A program made the translations under genes and the position numbers. Shown here piece after piece: positions 47,698 to 60,164 of a stretch of 64,000 bases of DNA. The first letter of the stretch is position 1, and each line of letters begins with the position of its first letter. The stretch spans positions 310,001 to 374,000 of the forward strand of contig JALRME010000022.1 of assembly GCA_026120035.1 (NCBI GenBank). The letters are read 5' to 3'. The notes below the pieces were generated by a model. The model was given only the letters and a program-made list of their open reading frames with translations, was not told where the DNA came from and did no database searches. This stretch comes from Coleophoma eucalyptorum (Eukaryota > Ascomycota > Leotiomycetes > Helotiales > Dermateaceae).

Positions 47698-50600
47698 TTA
47701 GAGGATAGATACCCTTGGCAAAGGACTTTTAAAAAGCTTTGACGAATTTCTGCAAGTTCCTCCCTGGGTTCTGTTTGCTCGCCTCATCACGCGTATGAGC
47801 ATCGCGTTGGATGAGCAGGCTTTGCGGGTTTTGTCATGACGATGGAATCCGTGCCATTTCACGACTCGGAGCTCAGGGGTAGCATTAGGAATTCTGGAGC
47901 AGATGTTTCTGTGTGTGTGGAGGCCAGGGCGATGGAGGAGTTGTTGATCGATTCGTTGCATAGGATATACAGGAAGTAGCACGGGATTTGAGATGTCTCC
48001 CGAAGGCTGTAGAATGAGTCGAAACTCATCTGGGTGTGGCTTGGAGTTAGTGGCTTGTAAAAGTGCACGGAATTTCCATTGTAAACTGCAAGATTGGACG
48101 ACGATATTATGCTTCTCGGGGAAAAGCAGAACATAAGATAGGAAGATGACATCACCGCCTGTTGTTTGAACGCGGGTCAACATTGAATTCATGGACCAAA
48201 TCAATGAACAAAACACAAAAGCAAACTTGTAAAACCTAGAGAAACAGTGACCGCGACCCCGAGCATCGTAGCCATCTCGTAACCTTCGCCATAGCTTGGA
48301 ATATCCCGCAAAAACCCGAGCCTCTGCCGCAGCAAAGCAATTCTCCAGAAACCAATCTCAATTAATAGCGCCGGGGCCAAGATGAAAACCGTGACAGCGA
48401 AACCCCCATAAGCTAGGAGCACAACCGTATTCCTACCCGTGTTGAAGAAACTGATGCTGAATGTCCAAAATATACTTGGCAAAGAATTTGTGGTCAGGGA
48501 ATTTGCTTGCTCGCCTAGATTGACGACGTCCAGAATCTGCAACTTATATACCCAGCCGATGATGGAGTGTATAAGAGTTGAGCGTAAGAACAAGAAAACC
48601 ATCAGCCACGTAGGATGATCCAGTACGAAGGTGATTGTGCTGTAGCGGAGTTTGCGAAGAATCGTTTTCTCAGGCGCCTTGTATTCATACTCATTTGCGG
48701 CTTCGAGCATACTATGTCGGTAGGCAACATTGTTTTCCTGGGAGAAATAAAGAAGGTTGATGGTAACATGGAGGCTTTTGAAGAATAATACTACCTAAAA
48801 AATCGCAAGTCAGTTTGGATGTGTAATTGACAGAAGAACGAGTGAAGTACGTTTATGAACCATGTGGTATCGCTATTCGGAACGTCAGCATTGGGCCTAT
48901 TGATGGCTGAATATAGAAAGATATGAAGAAATGTACCCACCTGAAAGATCTAGGTTGAAAAGTGAGTTTGACCACTGAACCGTTAGATGCACCCCACAGA
49001 ATCCAAATCCAAATGAATAAAGTAAGATACAATATAGCCTGGACAGCCAAGTATCGGAACCTAAAAGATTGTTGGTTGCTTGCGGTGTCTTTCGCAAATT
49101 TGTATTCACTTTCTCTTCGACAGTGATGATAATGTTCTTTGACATCTAACCAGCGATAGAAAGCGATCCTGGAAAATCGGAGGCATAAAGCGATGAAGAT
49201 TACTGCTGCCTTGATAACTAGTATAATTGCCATTACAAACAAAAGCAGCGGACTATATACCAAGCGGCAAATCGATGGCTCAGATACGGGTTCCGCGAGG
49301 CAATAAAGGAAAGGAACTCGTGGCTTCACATAGGTATATACCCTCGGGCTGTTATCAGAGGTGTATACTGCAGTGTTGTTGGGCCAATAGAAATAGCAAA
49401 GTTCTTTTTCCGATAGTGGATTGTAAGTGACAGGTATGACTGGTCCACCCGATTGTCGTATCCCCAATCGAGATGTTTCGTGAATCAAGCTTGTTTCGTT
49501 CAAGCCATTTTCTTCCGCAACAGCTGGATCGACATAGGCGACAGAATCAGCATTACCATAAGGTGCATCGGAGACATATACTGCATCAAGGGGCTTTGAT
49601 ACACCTTTGAAAGTTGCGAGATAAGCATCCGGACATAAAGCAAGCAACGAAGACCCTACTGAGATCGAACGGAAGCCAGGAAGAACGCTTATAGCTAACG
49701 CAGAATTGTTAAAATCTGGTGTCGTGTAATTGGTGACTACGACGAGTGTACGATAATTGGGGTTTGATGCTTGGTTGAATGTTTTGGTACAGTCAGAACG
49801 TGACATATTCGTCCATTTTGAAGTTCCATTCTGAATACTTTGGAGGGAGTTCTCGAGCTGCAAAACACCACTATAATCCTGTGGCCAGGTCGAGCTACGA
49901 TTGAAAGCGATAGATGGCGGAAGGTTTTTAAACTCGGTCATTGTGAGATTCGTGATATTGAAATCATGGTTCTCGAAGAATGAAGTTGAAGTAAGAACTT
50001 CGTACGATTTATAACTCGGCTCCGTCATAAAGAAGATACTATTCGAACTAGAGAGTTGGTTAGTTCATCCTCTGATGCACGAAAAGTGAGAAATTAGGGT
50101 ATAAGGGGAAGGGAAAGAAATCGCATACAGATAATGTATGGGCAGAGAAGTTAGAAGAAGAATCACCCAGAGAACCTTCCGAAAGAAAGGAGTTTCCAGG
50201 AAATTATCGAGACTTTGGTACCCCAAATCGGTTGTCCCGGACAGGAATTGCTTCGGTGTCGGTGCTAGTAATCCAATCTTGGCATTGTCTGAGGCTAAAA
50301 TAACAAAACTGGCAGCAGCGTTGACTCCGAAGACGATGTTAAAAAGGAAGTAGCTATTAAATTCAGAACAGGGTTTTGATTTGACAGTTCGTAAACCGAA
50401 TTGGCCTTTGTCGACCTCTGCAGTGACGGGTTGCTTGAAAGAAAAGTAACCACAAGCTATGGCCAATCCTAAAACCACAAGGAAGTATATCGAAGTCAAA
50501 AGATACATTCCAATGCTGGGACTCTTAGGAGTTACTCCGCCATGCGAGTGTGCAAGCTGTTCGTCGGCATTGAGGAGGGGTTCGTGGGGATTGTTATCTC

Positions 50601-50836
50601 TGTGCTTCCGGTATTTGAATCAGTATAATGAATTTAACCGATCAGGGAAGAGTTCGAACGCACGTAGGATTCAATATAGTATTTTCTGCTGAGGGTTGGA
50701 TTAACTGCCGATCTTCTAGATCAGCCGAGCCATCTCGACTGTGGCCGCGCACGGAGAGCAAGCTCATTGGTATATTGGCATTTGAGTGTGAAACGTAGCC
50801 ATCGTTAGAATAGGCTCTAGCGGTGTCTTGGTCCAT
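47698..50836 (-). CDS. large multi-pass membrane protein (DUF6536-like)
   Basis: Six minus-strand exons, 50836-50664, 50599-50129, 50047-48941, 48896-48851, 48794-48236 and 48158-47698, join in frame to 938 residues. After a short acidic N-terminal tail come several membrane helices (for example MYLLTSIYFLVVLGLAIACGYF and KVLWVILLLTSLPIHYL), then a region of about 250 residues rich in N-glycosylation sequons (NITNLT, NRSS, NMSR, NYTT, NETS) that should lie outside the cytosol. More helices follow, including LVYSPLLLFVMAIILVIKAAVIFIALCL and LLAYGGFAVTVFILAPALLIEIGF. The layout resembles fungal DUF6536 proteins, whose function is unknown to me. The start at 50836 is the first in-frame ATG; the last exon's frame was chosen by phase and codon look and is the weakest part. 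It sits between the two halves of the duplicated protease-ankyrin area. Confidence 0.72.
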
Positions 50837-51828
50837 ATGCGAAGGATTTGATAAAATGTCTTCGTTTTCGGAACTTAGAGGCAATAATTCCGATGGAGGA
50901 GATTGACGTGTGGCCGTTGGCAATGAGGATGGTTTTACGAAGTCTGCTTTGTACGATTAGGAAGGAAATAGTTCGCGAAAAAGCAGATAAGTCACAAGCT
51001 TGCACTGCTGCGCCTTACGCTGCAAGGTGCAGATCTCTTCCGGCCAGGATAACGGCGATGATCAGATTATATGGTGTAAACCCTGGCCCACAAGCCCACT
51101 TTATAACACTTGCTCAGGGGGATAGTATGTGCCTGCCCGATGGGGAAGCGAGGCTGCGTTCTCCCCTGAATTCGAGCCGAGCCGAGCCTCAAGGTGTCTT
51201 GATTAGATATTACCCGCATCGTACTGTCCGCTTCTGCTGAGCAGACAATGCCTTGTCCGAATAGCGTCAAGTTTCAATACAACCAGTATCTTTCGCCAAT
51301 GAGTCGAGGAAACCCACCAAAAAACACGCAACGCCACGCCTTCCAATCCAACCACCAAAACAAACATTCAATCACCCACCAACTGCCAGCCGAAAGATAG
51401 AGATCTGTTTCGCAAATAATCAGCGCCTAGGTTTCAAAAACAAAGTAATATGATGAATTTAAATGACTTGAACAGTGTTGGCAATGGTATTTTCATATGG
51501 CCATATATATGGCTATATAAACTTTTTTTAATATAGTCACCATACAATATAAGATTAGCTATACGGCCATACTAGTAATATATGGTGACAATATAAAAAT
51601 GGATCTCTAAGGATAAAAGCAGAGATTTCACTAGGAAATTAGAGGCAAAAGAAGCTAAGCTGCTGGCTGCTACTGCTGTCGAGCTGAACGGGACCTGGAG
51701 CCCTTCGGAGTTTTTCCTTAGCTTAACTGTTCTTGATGGTACACTTAAAGATTTTGAGGCTGGTTTCTAAGTGTTGTCTGTGTCTAGGTACCCTTCCCAC
51801 TTACTAGTTAATGGAGCTTGTTCCTGAT
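50837..51828. other. intergenic region with AT-rich repeat-like DNA
   Basis: No gene supported. The segment 51490-51600 is dominated by TATGGCCATATATATGG-like words in both orientations, giving potential hairpins, next to the retroelement relic; it may be a decayed LTR. Confidence 0.4.
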
Positions 51829-52053
51829 TTTCTTATGGTGGCAGGATGTAGAGAGCTTATATTCAGTTCCTAATAAGGAAATTAAGGATCTCCAAAAGTT
51901 AGAGGTGAAGAGTTTGTCTCTATCAGAGATGATTCCATCTAGCATCCCGTGGCTACTAACAATAAACTTTAGAAAGATATAAGATGACTCTTCTACTAAA
52001 CTAGCCTCTAAGTAGGGGATAAAGTAGCCATACTTGTGCATCGTTAACTTCAT
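51829..52053 (-). mobile_element. relic of a Ty3/gypsy-type retrotransposon integrase
   Basis: On the minus strand the translation contains KYGYFIPYLEAS, then SSHGMLDGIISDRDKLF and TSNFWRSLISLLGTEYKLSTS, the integrase core of Ty3/gypsy elements, including the DRD that carries the second catalytic Asp. Downstream the expected HPQTDGQTE motif has decayed to HHKK. Only a fragment of the polyprotein is left, and surrounding DNA is AT-rich, so the element is dead. No terminal repeats could be paired. Confidence 0.85.
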
Positions 52054-52119
52054 CTTTTCATTTTGGAGGACGAAATATACCTATTATGTGTGTATTGAAA
52101 TTGATTTGGAAGGTTTGGT

Positions 52120-52825
52120 GAGTTGGAAAGGGTCTGTGCCTAGGGACAGCAACGACGAATTATACAGGGCCTTCAATCTCGCCAGGCATGAGATGGGAGA
52201 CAACAGCAAAATCTACAGGACCTCTGCCTCCTCCAGGCCCGCGAAGTGCGAGTTTTGGGCCAGCAACGAGTTCTACAGGGCCTTCTATGCGGCCAGGTAA
52301 ATGTGACAGCTCCGACCTCTACAAAGCTAAATACCGCAGGAAAGCAGTCAAAATTTGCCTCGAAGTTGAACAATGATTCGAGCGGTGATTCAAGCGATGA
52401 TAGTTTGTGCGATTCTGAGGCAGTCAAAGGAGCACGGGAAGCACGTAGCCATCAAGTGTTTGCTCAAGCGTTGGCCGATCGTCGACCGGGAGGTCTCGTA
52501 GGAAAACCTCTCATCACCTCTACTTGCAAGAAAGAAGGCGTATTGAATCTGCTGAGCGTGTTATGTATTATGCGAAACCTCAATATATGCCATCGCTAAA
52601 GGAGGAGGCCCCTCGTCCTGAAAATCTTCGGCCTGTCGATGCTACATTTCAAACTAGTGATATAGACATGTTCGTGGAACAAGGTGATAGGGCTAAGCGC
52701 TACTTTTTATCGCCACGACCCAGGCCGGCGATAGTTTAAAATGACCGTGGTCTTGTTGAACGATACAACATCTTCATTCCTCCTCAGCCTCCTGAGGGCA
52801 GAGGGCCACCAAGAGCGCAAGTCAG
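52120..52825 (+). pseudogene. decayed coding sequence preceding dispersed repeat copy B
   Basis: Open stretches in changing frames look like former protein sequence: KFASKLNNDSSGDSSDDSLCD at about 52350, then, after a frame change near 52524, RRRIESAERVMYYAKPQ and RPVDATFQTSDIDMFVEQGD, a stop near 52737, and ERYNIFIPPQPPEGRGPP. The composition (charged, Ser- and Pro-rich) suggests a disordered region. It runs directly into copy B of the dispersed repeat in the same frame, so I infer it is the part of the same family upstream of that tail. Near 52150-52300 a short internal repeat (words around CTACAGGGCC and TATACAGGGCC) is seen. Confidence 0.5.
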
Positions 52826-53284
52826 GTTTCTTGTATCATACGATAAAAATTTTGTCCCTCCCCAGTCTCCCCCATCTTATTATCGTTCGCCGCCATCAAG
52901 AGAGAGAACTGGGGTTCCTGGTCTACTTGCCGAGGAGCAAATTCAACGAGAGCTATTAGAATAAGAATATTGTTGCCGGCGAAGATATGCAGAGGTGGGT
53001 GACGATGAAAAAAGGAGAAAGGAGAGGGAGATGGGGAGAGATTTGAGCTGTATGATGAGCCACCATTATCTCACGAGGAGCTACGGTCAAGACCTCTTTC
53101 ATAATAACATCCTCATTCATGTTTTCCTCTTCGACCCCAACGCTATTGTTCAGTAGATCTTCTCTAGTATTCATTATTCTGTTTGCTTGGGCGGGAATGG
53201 CTTTTTTGGTCCTGTACAAGTCTCACAATCTCTTTTATGCAATAGTCCAATAATGACGCTTCACAATGCTGTCTATTTTTCTAG
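52826..53284 (+). repeat. dispersed repeat copy B (decayed C-terminal tail sequence)
   Basis: Second copy of the segment at 46655-47097. It reads VPGLLAEEQIQRELLE, stop, then RRRYAEVGDDEKRRKERE and a shifted HEELRSRPLS. Compared with copy A it keeps more of the proline-rich part but has its own stops, so neither copy is functional. Confidence 0.7.
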
Positions 53285-54385
53285 GACGTGTGTCACTCTG
53301 ATCGTAAAAATAGATTGGAAATACCAGAACTCCTCATAACCTTTTATACAGTCTAACTCGGACGGAATTATAAATACTGGACTGACGCCTGGAGTGCAAA
53401 CAAAGCCTATCACATGATCAGTTGGCTTTCAACGGGTATTACAAGCAACAGAGATTGTACACGTGGGCCACTTTGCATTTGCTCTTGAGCAATATGCATG
53501 GCACAGACGTCATACATCACGGCCCTTGCAGCGATTGGCAGGAGTCCAAGACACAGAATGATGTAAACAGGCATCGCACCACCAAACTCACGGGCCTAAG
53601 GTGAGGTAGAGGGTGGATGGGATCAGATCAAATCAAGGAACCAGCCGATACGATTGATTGTTGGTGCAGTGCCTCTACAGTGGCGGCAGCCAATAAGCGA
53701 CGCCGCGCAAGATTGGAGGAGTTGGATTGAGCCACTGAAATCGAAGCCCTGGGACAAGGGCCGGGAACCAATCTGGGGGAACGGACGGACGTCATAGTGG
53801 TGACGTTGAGGGTGTTCCCGCTGTACAGAACCCTGAATCGCTGCTGCACAAAGCTTAATCCCCGCCTAATACGGTTCGTCTCAACGTGCCAGCGACGCTA
53901 CAGGCCCAGATTGCAACTCTGAAGTGCAACTAAATGAGGACGGCAGACCACGCTCATCCCTATCCTGCTACCCTTCATCATCGGATCAGCCCCCAAATAC
54001 AGCAGGGTGGAGCGATCTTAGGGTGTCGCTGTTGATGTTGAGCCACATTTGTCGGGTGCTCAGATCGCTTAGGCTTTGGGGGTTGCACACGGGGGTTACT
54101 CGTCACTGCACCGGTCCGCGACAGGGGAGGAAGCCTCTGACGCGAAAAAGCAGATGATGGGCTGCCAACATTCCTTGCTTTTCTGAAGCATCACGGTCAA
54201 GGAAGCTTCCCACGAAACACGAGAGGATAAAGAGCTTTGATCTTCCCCCGTCCACTGTTTCTGCTTGCTCATTATTGTCTCGTCTTCAATACCATTAAAG
54301 CTCACCTTCTGCGCCATCGTGTGTACACCTCTTCCTTCCATCACAAACCTCACCACCAATATCAACAAGCCAAAACACCTTCGCA
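53285..54385. other. intergenic region
   Basis: No gene supported. The right end (about 54290-54385), C/T/A-rich, is probably the leader of the SUR7/PalI gene. Confidence 0.5.
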
Positions 54386-55178
54386 ATGGCAGAGACTGGC
54401 ATCTTCCACCATGTGGGCACTTTCTTGCTGTTTGCAGCATCCATCCTGCTGTTGATCACGACCATCTCAGCACCCGTCATTAACGATATTGGTATTCTCA
54501 GAGTCACCTTGACCAATCAATCTGATGTGCGCAACTCGTCTATCACCTTCGGTACCTTTGGATACTGTGCACTCGGTAAGCTAATCGATATTCACTTTCA
54601 ACTTTAACACAGAACCAGCCCTAACTTCTTCTCTAGATGTTGCTCCTGCGAGCTCTGACCAGGACTACTGCAGTGGCAAGCACATTGGATATAACCCAGC
54701 CAAAGTCATGGCAGAAGCCGACGGAACAGCGTTCGGTACGGCCTCGGGGGACAGCACTGAAGCTCTCACTCGTGTGATGGTGCTTCACCCAGTTGCCTGT
54801 GGCCTTGCCTTCGTCGCCTTCCTCCTCGCCCTCGGCTCTGGCGTCTTTGGTGCCTTGATGGCCTCCATGGTCTCGGCTGTTACCTTCATCGTCACGGTAG
54901 TTGTGATGGCAGTAGATTTCACCATCTTCGGCATTATCAAGCACAAGGTTAACAACGACGGTACCGGAAGCCGCGCCTACTATTCCGTGGGCATGTGGAC
55001 AACCGTTGCTGCCATGATCTGTCTCTTCCTCGCTACCTTCGTCGTCCTCTTCACCTGCTTCTCTGCTCGCATGCACAAGAGACATGCACACCACTCTAAG
55101 GCAGTTGATGCAGGCTACCCCGGTGGCTACACCGCAACCAGGCGCCACTTCTGGCAACGCAAGAGAACAACTTACTAA
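54386..55178 (+). CDS. SUR7/PalI family plasma-membrane protein
   Basis: Two exons, 54386-54575 and 54637-55178, give 243 residues. It has the claudin-like layout of the SUR7/PalI family (PF06687): membrane helix 1 at residues 9-31 (VGTFLLFAASILLLITTI), an outer loop with the FGTFGYC segment and a second Cys in YCSGKHIGY, then three helices (VACGLAFVAFLLALGSGVFGALMA, VSAVTFIVTVVVMAVDFTIFGII and TTVAAMICLFLATFVVLFTCF), and a short basic cytosolic tail. Family members organise eisosome membrane domains (Sur7) or help sense ambient alkaline pH (PalI/Rim9). The short tail is unlike the long Pro-rich tail of true PalI, so the Sur7-like branch seems likelier; this is inference. Confidence 0.88.
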
Positions 55179-57947
55179 ATGCAACTTCCGCTCCATTATG
55201 TGCGCTGTTTCGTGGAAGCATACAACACTTTCTTTGCGTCACACAAGGAGGTTGAGGGCTAGAGTTTAGTTGAAGAATGAGATATGATATGATTATGAGG
55301 AGTCATGGGGTTTTTCTTTGTCAGTTCCGGTTATTGTTGTCAGTTCATGTTTTGCAGCGCGCGCGATACCATACCGATACCCAGGTAGATGAGCTTCAGG
55401 AAGTTCATCTCCTCATACGTCTTTTCTACACTGTACGGTACGAGATACCGATAACAATGAAACCCAGAATAAATACACTTTAAAAAAAGTTCATTCCTAT
55501 CAATTGTGCCGTTCTGTGTGATTTAATCCTGCTGTTTACGAATTTACATTCTATGAAAATGCCCTAATAGCTACCATATTAGCCCTGAAATTAGTCTGAT
55601 TCCAATACTGGGGTTATAAGTTTATCAATCAGAATTTAAGGTTAAGCATAAACAAAGCATGGCCAGATGTGATTATGGCATAAATCAACCCAGAAGATTT
55701 TTATGGAGCATGACGCGCAAATTCGTTTCCGTGCACACTGGTTTTCAGCTAGCGTATGGTAGAGCAAAGCTGGTGGGTACGCTGTAGAAATCCTTGTTCA
55801 CGCTTATTCTAGCTCATATTTGACACGCAGTAAATACATTCGTCTAAGGTATGTGCTAAGGATCAAAAAACTACAATTAGCACTGGTAGCGGGTTGAAGC
55901 TGGTATATAGTAGAGAACAGAATACCGCCTACTTTAAGCGTCAGCTACGTGGACATTACCCTACTGCATGCCAGCTTTTCACTGTAATATCCCGTGTAGA
56001 AATAGAGTGATACTGTTAGAAATAAACGCTAGAATCTTGGTGGCTTGGAGTGCTGGTAGTCTCACTATCGAGCTTAGGTGCTTTAACATAATACCTGCAC
56101 AGTTAAGATATATTTTAGCCTCAAAAGTGGTCTTTCGACATCTTACCTTGCTGATGTTAAGTTCAGCGCCCCCTCAGAGGTATCTAATTTAATGCTATTA
56201 TCTGTTCTTAGGCATAAAAGCTTTTGTAGGTGCTAATCCAGCATCAGGGTACTCGACATATGTTTTAGCCATAAAGTAATTTTTTCACATTTTGACATTG
56301 AGGAAGAGTCTTGAAACCTTGTTTTAGACTGTTTCTATCTTTTACAGATAACCTTATCATGCTATGTCCGATCATTCGAAGACTATCATTGCCCTCCGAT
56401 TGGGAATACTCACCGACTCGACTATGGTCTCATCTTCAATATGTAGAATTACTAATGCTGTGTTCATCTCTAGGTAGAAGTGATAGGCTGTTTAAAATGT
56501 TCGGTTCCCAAGATAGAGTTATAGAGTATTGATATATATTTAGTCTTTTCCTCCTTAAATTTATTATTCTTGTATATAGGGGACCAGTTTGATTAGCTAT
56601 TTTAGTTCTAACTTATGAGTGACATTAGAATAAACTCCAATTAAACTCGCTCGTTTAGACAGTCCACTTATTTAGTTTTATAGTACGGAATTAATCATTC
56701 AGTGTGGCGGGTTAGAACTCATACAAAGACTTAGAGCTTTTGACCTTAAAAGAATTGTGTTACTTACATTGGTTACCTTCCAAGGACACTAGTAGTATGC
56801 TTTGTACGAAGTATATACCCTCTGAGAGCACCTCCTTAATCATCTGCTTCTTCTTTGTTTACTGGTATTTAAAAACCTATTCGATTATTCATTCAGGGCT
56901 GATCTGTGACAGCTGAGCTTTTTAGGTGCTTTGATACAATAGCTATGGATTACAACAGGGGTAAGGAAGGAACCTTAGGGCTCGAAGAGAATTGTCCGAA
57001 CGGTTTCGCTAGTTTCTCGTCGCTTAATTGCGATGAGTAAGGTATCTGGTAAATTTACGATTCCTCATCGTGCGCTTTGATTCAAATCTGATATATTATC
57101 GATGTTCAGAGATATAGTGCGCACTAAACACGCCAAAATCGGACTTTCAGCGGTTCCACCAATAGTGTGCTTGGTGTTGGCAGTCCCCGCTTACTCGGCG
57201 GGTTCAGCCTTATTATCGTCAGTCAGCGGCCCACTGACCTCTGTGATAAAAGAGTTCATGCATGTAACATCACATGCTGATCCCCACTATCGCGGGGTGT
57301 CTGTGGCTGGATATGGCACCAGCAAGGCAGGTGCTATTGGAGCACCTTTCCAGTTCAGGGTTGCGATTGTGGTGTGCAACCTCCAAGGCACAGCCTGGCA
57401 TGTGGAAGAACAAACATACCTGCGTTGCGTGACTTGATGCATAACCTCACGAGGCAGACAATTGGCAGGGTTGCTTCTCACAGTCCATTAAGGCTTCAGA
57501 GAGGGTGTGCAGGGTTCGCAGTCGGTATATCTGCACATAGCATTGGCTAGCCATTGACGGCCAGCACCCGCGCACTGGAAAACACATGGTCAAACCAAGG
57601 CTGATGCCCAATTTAAAGAACGCCAGCGGGTTGCCTCGCTGCGCTGGCAAGCTCACGCCTATTCTGCACTCTATGTCAATGTCACCTCCTGCAGTTCTGA
57701 TAATATCGTTGTTTCTCGGGAGCCTCATAAGGAGTTGTGCATTGATGCCCAACTCGAGGAAAATCGCACGAATGTAGACTTGCTTAGAAGTCCCAACTTC
57801 GAGGACACAGCATCGAAATAACTTTGTGTAAACATGATGCGTCGCTGTCCCCTCAAACTTCAATTGTCCTAACTTTTTGTTAGAGAAATAGGGCTACAGC
57901 ACAAGAATAATCGCATAGTTACACCTGTTGTCCTACCCAACTGCACC
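55179..57947. other. AT-rich gene desert with a GC-richer island
   Basis: Most of 55480-57080 is AT-rich and stop-filled, like RIP-mutated repeat DNA. Two loosely similar stretches at about 56070-56160 and 56220-56320 (AGGTGCT ... TTTTAGCC ... GACAT) hint at a degenerate tandem repeat. The island at 57100-57870 is more GC-rich and has open frames on both strands (57102-57437 +, 57447-57863 -), but neither has a recognisable domain or a good start. Confidence 0.45.
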
Positions 57948-59163
57948 ATGCCACACGACTCTACGAGGAAGGGCAGGGTAAGAGAGAGTCTCATCTTGCC
58001 ATTCAACGTTTTAATAATTTTGATCTTAGTCGAAAACAAAGGAAGATCACAAAAAAAAAGCACATCAAAAGCTACCGCAAAGTGTTTCTCCATCAAAGCC
58101 TACTAATCCAGTAAGTAGAAAATCGAGCTCTTTCACGAACTACACTGAGACTGTGGTGGTAGGAACCCCCGGTATGTCCAAGTTCAATTCTGCTGCCACT
58201 ATATATACTTACTTAAGTCTCTTTGTCCAGGATCGTCCAAAGGTATTTTAAAATCAATTTAAATCTGTTTGCTACTGCTAAACAATGCTCTTAGCCAAAG
58301 ACGACGTCCGATAACTATAGATATGACCGCGATAGCACTCAATCAAGTACAATCGCTTTTCAACAGTCGCCGTCTACAGCAAATTTACATACGGAAGCTC
58401 CGTATTCCAACATCGACAACTCGACGAGTAGTGGAGGCTACGATTGGAACGAGTCACCAATTCGCGTGAGTAACTTGGTATTATTCCTCTGATTCCCTAG
58501 CTAAGAGAATACAAGACTTTCCAGGTTCTAATCAACAAATCAACCGTCAATGCTGTTCAGTGCAATCTTAATGATTGCTTTGTTTCAGATGCCACTGTCC
58601 TTTCCCTGCGGCTCAAGAAAGAAAAGGCCTCAAAATCCCGAAAGTTCGAAAGCGCGCCAGGTAAACCAGAAAATCGCACATTCAAGTCGAATCAACGAGT
58701 CTGGGTAGACATTACGTATCAAAATAGGCAGATGCAGGGGATTGATTTATACGTCTTGCCGTTGCAAGATATCAAGCAAGATCTGTGCCTAAGTTCAAGC
58801 GTATATACCACGCTTGCTCCCACTTCGCAACCAACAGCAGCCTACCCCTCAAGTAATTCATCTTTACCATTATCGAGCACCCAATATTCAGCATCGCCAG
58901 TTCCGCGAATTCAAAGCATGGGCGACAGTGACCGGAGCACTTCGTACGGAGGGTCTACGGCTGGTATGCAATATGCGACTACTCCAAGTCTGACGCCAAA
59001 CTATAATACATCCTACCAACAACAAGGTCGTTCTTCTACAGCACGAGAGAACACCGTTTACCACGGAGAACAATACCAGGACCAACCTAACAGGCCAGAT
59101 TACGATGAAACAATAGTACAGACACGGGATAATTTACATCGCATAAGATATAACGATCTGTGA
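57948..59163 (+). CDS. unrecognised protein with long disordered segments
   Basis: I propose exons 57948-57977, 58030-58242, 58295-58465 and 58525-59163, which join in frame to 350 residues. The start is basic (RKGRSKTKEDHKKKAHQK), followed by Ser/Thr-rich sequence (VSRKSSSFTNYTETVVVGTP), SSTIAFQQSPSTANLHTEA, then a more ordered core beginning VLINKSTVNAVQCNLNDCF with FKSNQRVWVDITYQNRQ, and a Ser/Gln/Tyr-rich tail. A textbook-looking intron at 58172-58230 inside exon 2 would break the frame of later exons, so I kept it as coding; the second exon end is therefore the weakest point. I know no family for this. Frame continuity over four exons and codon pattern are the evidence that it is real. 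Confidence 0.55.
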
Positions 59164-60164
59164 CCCAAATGCTTTTTCCCAGCGCTCGAAGGCAGAACGA
59201 TTTGTTCATTGCAAAAGCAAATAAACAGTAGCAGTAGTGTATAGGAAGCCTTGGATGGATGGATGGACGTATGGATGGTTGGATGGTTGGGAATGAAGTG
59301 CATAAGATCAACAGAGCATTCGTAGCCCTTGAATGCAGTAGATAGCAGCATCCCGCCTGTAATAAATCAGTTGAGACAGCCTCATCCTGCAATCTCGCTT
59401 CTGCATAATTGGGGGCCATTCAGCCTGCATTCAGCTCTCCCTGTGTTAGAATAAGGAATTAAAATTTACGCTGTCTCGTTCAGGCGTAATCACCGGAATG
59501 CGCCATGGAAGTCTGAGCTATGAAGACATCCATATCCTGGAGCCTCACTCGCACCAAACTTCTGCAATGACCCGCCTGCAAAATCCATCCCTGCTGACCA
59601 TTTCGTGCCAGCCACACATAAAGTCTCCCCACTTGCCCATGACCACGTTTCCCTCGGATCACTCGCGATGTTGGGCTACGAGTTGCAATTGCCCAAGATT
59701 AAAGCATAAACCTCTCTGTTGGCATTTGGGTTGGTGTTATACTCGGGATACATTAGGTACAATTATGGCTAATTCGTATGCGAAGCTTATCTCATTGGGA
59801 GCCGTCACACATGTACAATCGCACGGCAACCCCTCAATCACGTTTCCTGAGCCTGTTCATCACGGTGACCACAGCCTACCAACATCAAACCCTGCCTGCT
59901 TCCAACGGATACGATCCCAAAGACGTAGTCCGAAGAGTTTGTCATTTATGATGTACTAATTTGACAGATGCTAATGCTGACTTGGTAGAACCTCGGCGCC
60001 TGAGAGTTTTTCATATCGTAATGTTCCCGAACAAACGTACCAGAATCAAGGATAACCGTGACGAAGGACTTATACCCAAGAGCCGTAAGCCTGTCTACGA
60101 CCCTCTCCTCATCAGATATGCTTTACATGTATTCTATACTAATGCCGACCATGGCTGGTGGTAG
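59164..60164. other. intergenic region, perhaps with upstream exons of the DUF6594 gene
   Basis: The acceptor at 60164 shows that the next gene has at least one exon here, but I could not fix it. Candidate coding stretches are 59800-59950 and 59980-60050 (reading for example APESFSYRNVPEQTYQNQ), Pro/Gln/Tyr-rich like the N-terminal tails of such proteins. A (GGAT)n microsatellite lies at 59252-59291. Confidence 0.4.
59252..59291. repeat. (GGAT)n-like microsatellite
   Basis: About nine GGAT or GGTT units with two interruptions, non-coding. Confidence 0.85.

Noticed and set aside
57102..57863. Two open frames (111 codons +, 138 codons -) in the GC-richer island
   Set aside because: No recognisable domain, the minus frame lacks an ATG start, and no splice-joined extension was found.
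58172..58230. Good-looking 59-base intron with GTATGT donor and TTGTCCAG acceptor in the unrecognised gene
   Set aside because: Using it leaves a 12-base exon and puts the following exons out of phase; reading through keeps the frame. Transcripts could reverse this choice.
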